Shown: positions 1 to 9,176, counted from the stretch's first letter. The stretch: 44,590 bases of DNA from Erysipelotrichaceae bacterium (GCA_021209625.1 JAJOHZ010000004.1:1-44590), one strand, 5' to 3'. Notes: generated by a model from the letters alone, not told the origin. Numbers and translations: made by a program.

Positions 1-130
1 CGCCAGCCAGGAACGTCAGGACTAACAGAAACGAGCTATGGACCAAGCGACGGGAATCTCGAACAGTCATTGCTGAAACCCCTATCGGGTTACTGATAGA
101 GAATCGCTTTTTTGAGGCTTGGCGGTTCAT
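1..130 (-). CDS. Partial ORF, possible lipoprotein or membrane protein N-terminus
   Basis: An ATG at 130 on the minus strand opens a frame that runs without a stop off the left edge (about 43 codons seen). The peptide begins MNRQASKKRF and ends in a hydrophobic stretch LLVLTFLAG, which resembles a lipoprotein signal just before a lipobox Cys, but the Cys lies outside the window. It starts 38 bases after the stop of the next minus-strand gene, with an attC-like sequence in the gap, so it could be an integron cassette gene. No family was recognised. Confidence 0.35.
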   Translation of the reverse strand, partial: MNRQASKKRFSISNPIGVSAMTVRDSRRLVHSSFLLVLTFLAG

Positions 131-141
131 GAGAGTACAAA

Positions 142-621
<480 letters not shown>

Positions 622-623
622 GC

Positions 624-709
624 ACCACTACCAGCGAGGGGCGGGCATCGATCATGGTTTTGGTGTTTTATTTACGGGAAAACATCGAAACAGGGCGGCT
701 GGTAGTGGT
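624..709. repeat. 12-bp inverted repeat with 62-base spacer
   Basis: ACCACTACCAGC (624-635) and its exact reverse complement GCTGGTAGTGGT (698-709). Outside the arms the flanks still match partly (CATG...). It lies directly upstream of the minus-strand membrane-protein gene. Its role is unknown; it could be a remnant recombination site or a hairpin. Confidence 0.55.
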
Positions 710-828
710 TGTCATGACGCGGCTAGTTGAACGAAGCCGCTTCGCGGCGGGGGGGGTCGGAGGTTGGTCCCTTCTTTCCTCGTTCCTTGAGATTTTGTTG
801 ATTCATTCCTGCCTCCACTCAGCCATTT

Positions 829-873
829 GAGTTCATCGGGGCGCCGGGTGGTCCGGTCGCCCGTCATGAACTC
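829..873. repeat. Imperfect palindrome, candidate left end of the IS91-type element
   Basis: GAGTTCAT (829-836) and ATGAACTC (866-873) are perfect 8-bp arms; the interior CGGGGCG / CGCCCG can extend the stem. It lies just upstream of the recombinase-transposase pair, where an IS91-family terminus would be expected. The opposite end is missing because the transposase is truncated, so this assignment cannot be confirmed. Confidence 0.35.
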
Positions 874-908
874 GATCTTATAACTTAATTATTTCAGTAT
901 GAATATAA

Positions 909-1787
909 AAAAAGTCTGTTTTTTCGTCTCTCAGCCGCTTTGCTGACGACCTGAGTCTCCTGTCCTTTTCCGACAGAACCCGCGAGGCTTATTATAACAA
1001 TATCCGTCAGCTCAGCGAATATTTTGAGGCCGATCCCGCAGTCCTTTCTCCCGACCAGATTCGGCAGTATTTCATTTTTCTCAAGGAGGAAAAGAAACTG
1101 GCCCGTCAGACCGCCACTCAGGCCATTTGTGCTGTCAAACTCTTCTGGGAAAAATCCCTTCATCGCACCTGGCCATTGGAGTTGTCCATTGCCAGAGCCG
1201 ATGCCCGGTTCAAACTCCCCGTCATTCTCACTGCCCGGGAAGTCCGCCATATTCTCAGTCTGGTTGAGGGCATGGGACACTATACAGCTCTTTTAACCAT
1301 ATATTCCTGCGGTCTCAGATTGGGCGAAGGTCTGAACATCGAGGTGGAGGATATTTGTGATGATCGTATGGAGATCACCATCCGCTGCGGAAAGGGCAGC
1401 AAAGACCGGCGTGTTCCCATGCCCCGGAATACCCTCCTCAAACTCCGGGAGTATTGGAAAACTCACAGGAATAAAATACTGGTTTTTCCTGCCCGCGGGA
1501 GGGGTGGGATTCATGCCCCGGTGTCCAGAGTGCCGATGAGTCATTCAAGTATTCAGCTGGCTTTTAGAAAAGCTCTCAAAAAATCGGGTATTACGAAGTC
1601 GGCTCATATACATACACTCCGGCACTCCTATGCCACACATCTTCTGGAACAGGGTGAAAATCTCAGACAGCTTCAGCTGAACCTGGGGCATTCCTCACCC
1701 AATGCCACGGTTATATATACACATCTGACCAATCTGTCCAACTCACAGCATCATAAACGGCTGAACCGCTTCATGGGCGATCTCTGA
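909..1787 (+). CDS. Tyrosine recombinase/integrase of the IS91-type element
   Basis: The ORF track begins at the ATG at 1176, but the same frame is open from 909 and encodes an N-terminal SAM-like core-binding domain (FSDRTREAYYNNIRQL, then LSPDQIRQYFIFL), so the real protein is ~290 aa. Catalytic residues are present: Arg in CGLRLGE, Lys in GKGSKDRRVP, HTLRHSYATH, LGHSS and the nucleophile Tyr in VIYTHL. No standard start codon lies in this frame upstream of 1176. An ATG at 899 is in another frame and joins it only by losing one A of the A7 run at 907-913. The start is therefore unresolved: slippage, a rare start codon or a base error. Confidence 0.8.
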   Translation, partial: KKSVFSSLSRFADDLSLLSFSDRTREAYYNNIRQLSEYFEADPAVLSPDQIRQYFIFLKEEKKLARQTATQAICAVKLFWEKSLHRTWPLELSIARADARFKLPVILTAREVRHILSLVEGMGHYTALLTIYSCGLRLGEGLNIEVEDICDDRMEITIRCGKGSKDRRVPMPRNTLLKLREYWKTHRNKILVFPARGRGGIHAPVSRVPMSHSSIQLAFRKALKKSGITKSAHIHTLRHSYATHLLEQGENLRQLQLNLGHSSPNATVIYTHLTNLSNSQHHKRLNRFMGDL

Positions 1788-1899
1788 ACCGGATGCTCCC
1801 ATCCGGCCGGATCCGTCCGGGGACTGCAGGGACAGCCTGACTTTCCATCAGGCACTGACCCGCTATGCCCCGAAGTACCTGGAGACATTCGCTAAAACC

Positions 1900-2436
1900 A
1901 TGCCCGTCCGACACAGCATGGTTCTGCGGAAAGTTCTTCAATGCCGCACCCCAGCCATGGGTGGCAGTCTCTTCGTGTGCCCGGATTGTGGCAATCACCA
2001 CTATGCTTGTCATTCCTGCAATGACCGTCATTGTCCGCAATGTGGCACTCAGGACGGTGAGAAGTGGCTGGAGAAAAACCGCCGCGATCTGCTCCTGCCT
2101 GTCCCATGGTATCTTGTGACCTTCACTCTGCCGGATGCACTGCGCCAGTGGATACGGAAAAATCAGAAGGTCGGGATAAAGCTTCTGTTCAAATGCTCCA
2201 GTCGGGCCCAGCAGGATCTGGCGTCGAACCCGAAACACTTCGGTGGTCAGTTGGGCATGATTGGTTTTCTTCATACTTGGTCGCGCAAGCTGATATACCA
2301 TCCCCATATACACTACCTGATCCCGGCCGGGGCATTGAGCCGTGATGACAGCCATTGGGTGCCATTCCGATATCAGAACTTTCTTCTTCCAGTCAAAGCG
2401 CTGGGGAAAAGGTTCCCTCCTTCTATGATGCTTTAA
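1900..2436 (+). pseudogene. IS91-family HUH transposase, 3'-truncated
   Basis: The N-terminal zinc-binding region is clear (CPDCGNHH, CHSCNDRHCPQC) and is followed by the HUH motif in HPHIHYLIPAG, the metal site of Y1/Y2 rolling-circle transposases. The frame is open well upstream of the ATG (FHQALTRYAPKYLETF, typical of the family), back to the recombinase stop, so translation probably starts earlier, perhaps by coupling. After VKALGKRF the homology ends and a few unrelated codons lead to a stop at 2436. The catalytic Tyr region is missing. Family copies are ~370-420 aa; about 170 are seen after the ATG. Confidence 0.8.
2405..2436. other. Junction between foreign DNA and Bacillota DNA
   Basis: At ~2413 the transposase reading frame loses family resemblance and the DUF438/hemerythrin frame becomes recognisable (VPSFYDALMSFKDD). 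Base composition and codon use change at the same place. No inverted repeat, direct repeat or origin-end sequence typical of IS insertion is visible. Confidence 0.7.
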
Positions 2437-3281
2437 TGAGTTTTAAAGACGATGTCAAACTCGCTTTTGATGTGAATGTCTTAAGAAAACATGTTTCAAG
2501 TTTTCAATCAACGTTTGAAGCGATAGTGAAACACTATGAAGATAAAGAAAACATCTTGTTTCCTATGCTTGAGAAACGTGGTGATTTCATTATCCCTAAA
2601 GTCATGTGGGGTGTTGATAATAAAATACGCAAAAGCATTAAAGAAAGTCTTCAATTATCACAGGAGGATGTTGCATTCAAGAAGTTGCAAACTCAATGTG
2701 GTAAAACCATTCAACTCATTGAAGACATGATTAGCAAAGAAAACAATGTGTTGTTCCCTATGTTATTAGAAAAGCTAAATCAAGCTGACTTGAAAGTCAT
2801 TGCGCAAGCTCGTGAACAACACACACCAGATACAACTTATGAATCCGTTAATGAACCTAACACTGAAATCAGGGATGAAGCCTTAAACATGAGCATGGGA
2901 TACTTAACCCATGAACAAGTGAACGCTATTTTCAATACAGTACCTTTCGATATGACTTTTGTGAATGCTGAAAATAAAGTGACTTTTGTGACACAAGGTA
3001 AAGAGCGAATCTTTGAGCGTCCAATCTCTGTCATTAATCGCAGTGTAGACATGTGTCATCCTCCACAAAGTGTGGATATTGTGATGGGAATCGTAGATGA
3101 TTTGAGAAGTGGACGAAAAGATCATGAAGACTTTTGGATTAACTTTCGAGGAAAACGTGTTCATATCCGCTACTATGCCATCAGAAATGAAGAAAATGAG
3201 TACCTAGGAACCTTAGAAGTCACTCAGGATATCAGTGAAATTCAACATTTAGAAGGTGAAAAACGTTTAGTTAACGTATGA
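2413..3281 (+). CDS. DUF438 / hemerythrin-like / PAS protein, N-terminally truncated
   Basis: The visible part has a hemerythrin-like helical bundle with HYEDKENILFPMLEKRG and PKVMWGVDNKIRK, matching the DUF438 family, then a PAS domain (FNTVPFDMTFVNAENKVTFVT ... VHIRYYAIRNEENEYLGTLEVTQDI). Full family members carry an additional ~90-residue DUF438 N-terminal domain that is absent here; the frame instead runs back into transposase DNA at ~2413. An in-frame ATG at 2436 is the first native Met but would not restore the domain. Members are thought to sense redox, O2 or NO through the iron or heme site. It overlaps the next gene by 4 bases (ATGA). Confidence 0.75.
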
Positions 3282-3655
3282 GACACCCCATAAGTTTCTT
3301 TCTAGGTTTTCTCTTCTTTATCTTAGGTTCCATAGGCATACTCCTTCCCTTACTACCAACGACCCCTTTCTATCTGGCCAGTGTAGGGTGTTTCATGAAA
3401 TCTTCCCCTTCCTTTGCGTCACGCATCATGAAAAACCCTACATTTGGTCCTATGATCAGTGACTATCAACACCATCGTTGTGTTAGACCTCATATCAAGA
3501 AGAAGGCCATCCTTGTTTTATGGCTTAGTCTCTTAATGAGTGTTATTATTGCACCGTTGATACTGGTTAAAATAAGCCTTGTGTTCATAGGCTTAGGGTG
3601 CACATTCATGATTCAAAAACTTAATGAAAACCCGCAAACATTCACATCAAAGTGA
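3278..3655 (+). CDS. DUF454 (YbaN-like) inner membrane protein
   Basis: A 125-aa protein with the DUF454 signature: N-terminal TM with LGSIGILLPLLPTTPFYLAS, a short amphipathic region (FASRIMKNPTFGPMISDYQ) and two C-terminal TM segments (ILVLWLSLLMSVII, LVFIGLGCTFMI). The family function is not established. Its ATG overlaps the stop of the DUF438-PAS gene, so the pair is translationally coupled, and a strong terminator follows. Confidence 0.8.
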   Translation: MRHPISFFLGFLFFILGSIGILLPLLPTTPFYLASVGCFMKSSPSFASRIMKNPTFGPMISDYQHHRCVRPHIKKKAILVLWLSLLMSVIIAPLILVKISLVFIGLGCTFMIQKLNENPQTFTSK

Positions 3656-3664
3656 ATGTTTTTT
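3638..3664 (+). terminator. Rho-independent terminator after DUF454
   Basis: ACATTCAC (3638-3645) pairs with GTGAATGT (3652-3659), followed by a T6 run. It overlaps the stop codon of the DUF454 gene. Confidence 0.85.
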
Positions 3665-3666
3665 AT

Positions 3667-3682
3667 GCGACAATATCCGACT
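3667..3682 (+). promoter_or_regulatory. 16-bp motif shared with the glycerol-gene upstream region
   Basis: GCGACAATATCCGACT occurs here, ~100 bases upstream of dhaK, and again identically at 8292-8307 upstream of the minus-strand glycerol transporter/glpK genes. A shared operator for glycerol/dihydroxyacetone genes is the simplest reading. Confidence 0.5.
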
Positions 3683-3726
3683 GTACATTCAATTCTTTTG
3701 CATAAAGACTGCTTTTAGGACTACAA

Positions 3727-3740
3727 TGAAAGCGTATACA
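3727..3740 (+). promoter_or_regulatory. cre-like catabolite repression site
   Basis: TGAAAGCGTATACA matches the Bacillota CcpA consensus TGWAAGCGYTWNCA with one mismatch. It sits ~40 bases upstream of the dhaK start, as expected for CcpA control of an alternative carbon pathway. Confidence 0.55.
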
Positions 3741-3779
3741 CATCTGTGTATCATGTTCTGTTGATCAAAAGGAGGAACC

Positions 3780-4771
3780 ATGAAAAAGATTCTGAACAGA
3801 CCAGAAGACGTCGAGAAGAAATGATTAATGGCCTAGTTGCCACTCACGAAGATATCGTGCACCGCGTCAGTGACACTCGTGTTGTCGCTCGTAACTACGA
3901 AGGAAAAGGTAAAGTAGGTCTAGTTTCTGGGGGTGGAAGTGGACACGAACCATCTCATGCAGGTTTTGTAGGTAAAGGTATGTTAAGTGCTGCCGTCTGT
4001 GGTGATGTATTCACCTCTCCAACCGTTGATCAAGTGTATGAAGGAATTAAAGCAGCAGACAAAGGCGCTGGTGTATTCTTAGTTATTAAGAACTATACTG
4101 GTGACGTCATTAACTTCACCATGGCGAAAGAAATGGCTGAAGAAATGGACAACATTAAAGTAGACTTCGTTATCACTAATGATGACATCGCCGTTGAAGG
4201 TTCTACATGGACTGAAGGACGTCGTGGTGTTGCAGGTACAGTGCTTGTCCATAAGATTCTTGGCGCATTGGCAGAAAATGGGGCAAGCCTTGAAGAAGTC
4301 AAAGCTGAAAGCGAAAAACTCATTAAAGAAATGGCTACTCTTGGCTTAGCTTTAACTCCAGCGATTGTTCCTCAAGCAGGCAAACCTGGATTTGAATTAG
4401 GCGAAGATGAAATTGAATTTGGTCTTGGTATCCATGGTGAACCAGGCTATCGTCGTGCAAAACTACAACCTTCTAAAGTAATGGCAAAAGAATTCATTGA
4501 TAAGATTGTTGCAGAACTCAAACTTACTGCTGGTGAAAAAGTGGTTGCGTTTGTGAATGGTTTAGGTGGTACACCACTTATGGAACAATATGTCTTCATG
4601 AATGATGTATTGAATATCCTAAAAGAACACAAAATTGATGTGACTCGTAAACTCATTGGTAATAAAATGACTTCCATTGAAATGCAAGGCATCTCATTAA
4701 CCTTATTACGTGTTAAAGATCCTCGCTGGGTTGAATATCTTGATCAAGATGTGAAAGTGGCGGCTTGGTAA
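3780..4771 (+). pseudogene. dhaK: Dihydroxyacetone kinase subunit DhaK, apparent frameshift near codon 12
   Basis: DhaK binds dihydroxyacetone through a covalent hemiaminal with a His (seen in LGIHGEPGYRR). The GGGSGHEPSHAGFVGKGML phosphate/substrate loop and TWTEGRRGVAGT are present. The natural start is ATG 3780 behind AAAGGAGG, giving MKKILNRPEDVEKK and then a stop; the rest of the protein (EEMINGLVATHED) is in another frame. Adding one base near GTCGAGAAGAAATG (about 3808-3822) restores a standard ~330-aa DhaK. The track's start at 3746 (MYHVLLIKRR) is therefore an artefact. It could be a base error, a mutation, or internal initiation at ATG 3821. It is followed one base later by dhaL. 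Confidence 0.85.
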
Positions 4772-4772
4772 A

Positions 4773-5363
4773 ATGATGACTCCACTCGCATTTACCCAAT
4801 GGTTTGAAGTGTGGTCAAAAGACATTCAGACGCATAAAGAATACATGAGTGATCTTGATAATGCGATTGGTGATGGTGATCATGGATTCAATATGGCGAA
4901 GGGCGTCAATGCATATCAAGAAACCCGTCAAGCCAAACAAGAATTATCAATCAGTGAAGAGTGTAAACTCATTGGTATGACCTTACTTAGCAAAGTCGGA
5001 GGAGCTTCTGGACCACTGTATGGTTCAGCATTCCTTGCGATGGCCAAAGTGTTTGGTGATGCTCAAGAGATTTCTTATGACCAACTTGTCACTGCGCTTC
5101 AAGCTGGAGTAGATTCCATCATGATGCGTGGTAAAGCTATCCGACATGAGAAGACCATGATTGATGTATGGATGCCTGTCATCGAAGCCTTGAAACGAAA
5201 TGAACTCAATGAATCTCTTGTAGATCGTTACGTGAAAGACACAGCACCACTTAAAGCAACCAAAGGACGAGCAGCCTACTTAGGTGATCGCTCCATTGGT
5301 CACATTGATCCAGGCTCATTCTCTTCTGGATTACTCTTTAAAGCCTTACTCAAAGTCCTATAA
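4773..5363 (+). CDS. dhaL: Dihydroxyacetone kinase ADP-binding subunit DhaL
   Basis: A 196-aa protein of normal DhaL length. DNAIGDGDHGFNMAKG holds the Asp residues that bind Mg-ADP, and SKVGGASGPLYGSAFL is the second nucleotide loop. In PTS-dependent systems DhaL carries ADP as a cofactor that DhaM rephosphorylates, and the phosphate goes to dihydroxyacetone on DhaK. The ATG lies one base after the dhaK stop, so the two are coupled. DhaM is encoded just downstream on the opposite strand. Confidence 0.93.
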   Translation: MMTPLAFTQWFEVWSKDIQTHKEYMSDLDNAIGDGDHGFNMAKGVNAYQETRQAKQELSISEECKLIGMTLLSKVGGASGPLYGSAFLAMAKVFGDAQEISYDQLVTALQAGVDSIMMRGKAIRHEKTMIDVWMPVIEALKRNELNESLVDRYVKDTAPLKATKGRAAYLGDRSIGHIDPGSFSSGLLFKALLKVL

Positions 5364-5368
5364 TAAAC

Positions 5369-5397
5369 AAAAGCAATCATTCATCATGATTGCTTTT
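5369..5397. terminator. Bidirectional terminator between dhaL and dhaM
   Basis: AAAAGCAATCAT (5369-5380) and ATGATTGCTTTT (5386-5397) form a 12-bp perfect stem with loop TCATC, with A/T runs on both sides. It serves convergent dhaKL (+) and dhaM (-) and overlaps the dhaM stop. Confidence 0.85.
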
Positions 5398-5772
5398 AAG
5401 TTTGCCTACTTCTCTTACTATCGCTTCGTGACTTGGATCAACTAAGGTTTGCACAGCAGCCACAAAGGCGCCTTCAACGATAGGTGCATCCAGATAGAAG
5501 CATTTTTCTTTTAAGGAATCATCAATCATGTCTAACACCATTTCAATGCTCATGATAGAGCTACCAATATCACCAAACAAATAGATTCGCTCACTTGCTT
5601 GATGCTCTTCGATCAATGATTGAATGAGTAATGGATCTGTTCCAATTTCTTTATCATGGGTTCCCCCTGCTGCTACCACGCTCACGTTAGTGCTTGGAAC
5701 CATTTGAGTCACCAAATCAACAATACCTTCACTGATTTTATAACTATGCGATACAACAATAAGTGTTATCAT
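5377..5772 (-). CDS. dhaM: DhaM, EIIA-like phosphoryl donor of dihydroxyacetone kinase
   Basis: 131 aa, the length of the short, single-domain Gram-positive DhaM (EIIA-Man-like fold). The phospho-acceptor His is in VSHSYKISEG near residue 9, and GGT plus FGDIGSSIMS match the family. It would take phosphate from HPr and pass it to DhaL-ADP. Unusually it is not in the dhaKL operon but convergent with it, downstream of glpK and separated from it by a terminator, with its own RBS (AAGGAGG). Confidence 0.88.
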   Translation of the reverse strand: MITLIVVSHSYKISEGIVDLVTQMVPSTNVSVVAAGGTHDKEIGTDPLLIQSLIEEHQASERIYLFGDIGSSIMSIEMVLDMIDDSLKEKCFYLDAPIVEGAFVAAVQTLVDPSHEAIVREVGKLKSNHDE

Positions 5773-5798
5773 ATATCCTCCTTGTGTTCACTTGAATT

Positions 5799-5831
5799 AA
5801 AAAACGTAGGAGCAAGCTCCATACGTTTTTT
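5799..5831. terminator. Terminator between glpK and dhaM
   Basis: AAAAAACGTAGGAGC pairs with GCTCCATACGTTTTTT (one small bulge, loop AA). Oriented as a terminator for glpK on the minus strand, it makes dhaM expression dependent on read-through or its own promoter. Confidence 0.75.
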
Positions 5832-5851
5832 CATCCAAGATGAGGGAAATA

Positions 5852-7363
<1,512 letters not shown>

Positions 7364-7371
7364 TTATGTTT

Positions 7372-7392
7372 TTGTGACCATGGTAGTCACAA
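7372..7392. repeat. Small hairpin upstream of glpK
   Basis: TTGTGAC (7372-7378) and GTCACAA (7386-7392) form a 7-bp stem in the 55-base gap before glpK. It has no T-run on the glpK strand, so it is more likely an RNA-processing or stability element, or an operator, than a terminator. Confidence 0.4.
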
Positions 7393-7403
7393 TAATTCCT
7401 CGA

Positions 7404-7745
7404 TTAGAATAAATAGAATGATAAGAATAATCCGCCTAATACGCCACCAACTAAAGCAGCAACTAAATTAGGAACAGCTTTAGAGAAGCTTCCACCACGA
7501 ACAACAGAAGCAACAAGAAGACCAGATGCAGCTGCAAACGCCATATCGACCCATGCACCATCTGCAGATTGAGTAATCATACCAGTACCATGGTTAAGAG
7601 CCCAAGTAGTACCAACGATGAACGCAGCAGCCATCCAACCACCAAACGTTCCAAAATTATCAACTAGTTTTCCCCAAAGTAAACGGATTAAGAATGGGAA
7701 GATTGCTGCGCCAACTACGGTCGCAATTGCTTGTTGAATTGTCAT
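7404..7745 (-). CDS. Predicted glycerol transporter subunit (Lin0368-type small membrane protein)
   Basis: 113 aa with about three to four TM helices. It shares layout and motifs with its neighbour: FGTFGGWMAAAFIVGTTWALNHGTGMI here versus FGIIGGWFAAFAIIGPMWFLNHFVGLI there, followed by a conserved VDMA. Pairs of this kind sit next to dha/glpK genes in Listeria and relatives and are annotated by homology as Lin0367/Lin0368 putative glycerol transporter subunits; no biochemistry is known to me. Its ATG is five bases past the stop of the upstream partner, and the RBS overlaps that stop. No GlpF is seen nearby, which fits an uptake role. Confidence 0.7.
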   Translation of the reverse strand: MTIQQAIATVVGAAIFPFLIRLLWGKLVDNFGTFGGWMAAAFIVGTTWALNHGTGMITQSADGAWVDMAFAAASGLLVASVVRGGSFSKAVPNLVAALVGGVLGGLFLSFYLF

Positions 7746-7750
7746 AATTC

Positions 7751-8110
7751 TTAGCCCTCCATGCTTTCTTCGACTTTAGCGGCAAGGAATCCCCCGATAA
7801 TGCCTCCTAAAATCACTAAACCTAATGTTGGTAATGTAGCGATAAGTGGATCAACTGAACCTGCACCGAATACATCGCGCATAACCCCAGCAACACCAAT
7901 ACCAGCTGCCATATCAACGAAACCTGAATCTGATTCGTGTGGAATCAATCCAACGAAATGGTTTAAGAACCACATTGGACCGATGATTGCAAATGCTGCA
8001 AACCATCCACCGATAATTCCAAACGACTCTAAAGACGCCATTGGACCCCATACAGACATAACGAACATACCTGCGATGGCGTATCCTAGAACACTTCTAA
8101 GAAACTTCAT
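7751..8110 (-). CDS. Predicted glycerol transporter subunit (Lin0367-type small membrane protein)
   Basis: About 119 aa from the chosen start ATG 8110 (MKFLRSVLGY), which has AGAGG nine bases upstream; the track's longer start at 8131 would place a charged MERKEVI before it. Four hydrophobic segments are visible, with the paralogous motif GGWFAAFAIIGPMWFLNH and a conserved SGFVDMAAG. It is the first gene of the minus-strand run that continues through its paralogue and glpK, and likely forms a hetero-oligomeric facilitator with the paralogue. Confidence 0.7.
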   Translation of the reverse strand: MKFLRSVLGYAIAGMFVMSVWGPMASLESFGIIGGWFAAFAIIGPMWFLNHFVGLIPHESDSGFVDMAAGIGVAGVMRDVFGAGSVDPLIATLPTLGLVILGGIIGGFLAAKVEESMEG

Positions 8111-8260
8111 AATAACCTCTTTCCTTTCCATAGCTTTCGCTATCTATGTTGACTTGTTGTAAGAGCTGCACAATGGATGAGGTTGTGAAACTCAAACTTC
8201 AAAGTTCAATCCTTGTGAATATTTTGGGTATCTAACATGTCCCCACGTTTAATTTTAAAT

Positions 8261-8274
8261 TAAAAGCGCTTACA
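8261..8274 (-). promoter_or_regulatory. cre-like site upstream of the glycerol transporter-glpK genes
   Basis: TAAAAGCGCTTACA matches the CcpA consensus TGWAAGCGYTWNCA with one mismatch. It is ~150 bases upstream of the first transporter gene. Confidence 0.55.
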
Positions 8275-8291
8275 TTGATACCCTTTGAGGA

Positions 8292-8350
8292 GCGACAATA
8301 TCCGACTAGCTGTGAAAGATTGATGAAACTCAGCTAAAGGATACTGTCGC
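8292..8350. promoter_or_regulatory. Long interrupted palindrome containing the shared GCGACAATATCC motif
   Basis: Arms are GCGACA/TGTCGC, TATCC/GGATA and TAGCTG/CAGCTA, in register, giving ~17 paired bases around an 18-base loop. The left arm is identical over 16 bp to the motif upstream of dhaK; the right arm is an inverted copy with one change (GCGACAGTATCC). It lies between spo0A-like (ends 8376) and the glycerol transporter genes. It could be an operator pair or a structured leader. Confidence 0.5.
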
Positions 8351-8375
8351 GAGGGAAATACGGCTCACTCTGACA

Positions 8376-9176
8376 CTAGGAGTGAGAACGATACATGTCT
8401 TCTTTTATTTTTTCTAATATCATACCAATGTACTCAGAATTGGATGGTTTACGGTGTGGATCCTTGTAATTCATGGATGTCAAGAACGCTGTTAAACGAG
8501 CATTATTTTGCTCATACGCCAGTGTTAAACTATGACGCATGGCTTTATCCACATTTCCACTGCTTGTTTTGCATACTTCTGCCACATAAGGATAAATTGA
8601 TTTTGTGATTGAAAATACTTCAATGGACTCATTGAGAATATGCTCTATAGCAAGTCTAAAATACTGATATCCAAAGGTGTGAGATGGTAACCCACTGTCC
8701 ATTAAATGCTTACTAACATGGGTTTGAAGGGTCGGATGTTGATTGACTTCATTATCTCGCTCGAAAGTTAATATACGTAAGCGCTCAATTAAGATTTGGG
8801 AAGTAAATGGTTTGAATAACACAAATTTAGCTCCCCAATTCAAAGCTTGTTCAATGACATTTTCATCTTGAATTTCGGATAAAACGATCACTTTGGTGTT
8901 GTTTAATAGTTTGTCAAAATAGGCTTGTTTAAGAAATCCTAATCCATCACATTTTGGCATAAATAAATCTAATAAGATGATATCAACGTGTTGACGTTTA
9001 AGAATGGCTAATGCTTCATAACCATCTTTTGCTTTTGCTGTAACTTTAAAGTCTGCTACAGAATCAAGCATTTCACTTAATTTCTTCAAACCAAAATGAC
9101 TATCATCTACCACCATGACGTGCTTGATTTCTTTACCCATCGCAACGACTTCTTTTGAACGAGCTTGTACTGACAT
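8376..9176 (-). CDS. spo0A: Spo0A-family response regulator
   Basis: An N-terminal receiver domain has an intact phospho-acceptor site: the acidic pair in VVDDS, the acceptor Asp in DIILLDLFMPKCDG, Ser in VIVLSE and Lys in VLFKPF. The C-terminal Spo0A DNA-binding domain is clear (HLMDSGLPSHTFGYQYFRLAIEHIL, SITKSIYPYVAEVC, AMRHSL, RKPSNSEYIGMI). Length 266 aa equals Spo0A; an internal ATG at 9140 (MGKEIKHVMVVDDS) may be the true start, giving 254. The track start shares TAATG with the preceding gene's stop, so it ends the glp oxidation operon. It is unclear whether this is the master sporulation regulator or a metabolic paralogue. Confidence 0.88.
   Translation of the reverse strand: MSVQARSKEVVAMGKEIKHVMVVDDSHFGLKKLSEMLDSVADFKVTAKAKDGYEALAILKRQHVDIILLDLFMPKCDGLGFLKQAYFDKLLNNTKVIVLSEIQDENVIEQALNWGAKFVLFKPFTSQILIERLRILTFERDNEVNQHPTLQTHVSKHLMDSGLPSHTFGYQYFRLAIEHILNESIEVFSITKSIYPYVAEVCKTSSGNVDKAMRHSLTLAYEQNNARLTAFLTSMNYKDPHRKPSNSEYIGMILEKIKEDMYRSHS

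Larger units (their letters stand above)
622..898. other. Non-coding stretch with hairpins
   Basis: No convincing gene. ORF-track entries here (447-830 + and 470-655 -) look like shadows, being arginine/serine-rich with no recognisable motif. The stretch holds a 12-bp inverted repeat (624-635/698-709), a GCCGC-TTC-GCGGC hairpin at 736-748 followed by a run of eight G, and the 829-873 palindromic structure listed separately. Confidence 0.5.
829..2412 (+). mobile_element. Truncated IS91-type element (Y-recombinase + HUH transposase)
   Basis: A tyrosine recombinase gene followed by an IS91/IS801-type HUH transposase is the two-gene layout of a subset of IS91-family elements. The left boundary is a guess based on the palindrome at 829-873. 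The right side stops mid-transposase at about 2413, where sequence switches to Bacillota DNA, so the right (origin) end and the catalytic tyrosines are absent. The element as seen should be inactive. Confidence 0.65.

Noticed and set aside
724-760. Second possible attC (GTTCAAC next to GCCGCTTCGCGGC hairpin)
   Set aside because: The R''-like box is present on the minus strand but no GTTRRRY box follows within 150 bases; kept only as a hairpin.
1771-2355. 194-aa minus-strand ORF
   Set aside because: Exactly antisense to the HUH transposase, which has clear zinc and HUH motifs; it is the shadow frame.
8364-8386. Terminator after the spo0A-like gene (CTCACTC / GAGTGAG)
   Set aside because: The stem is perfect but no T-run follows on the minus strand; termination there is unproven.
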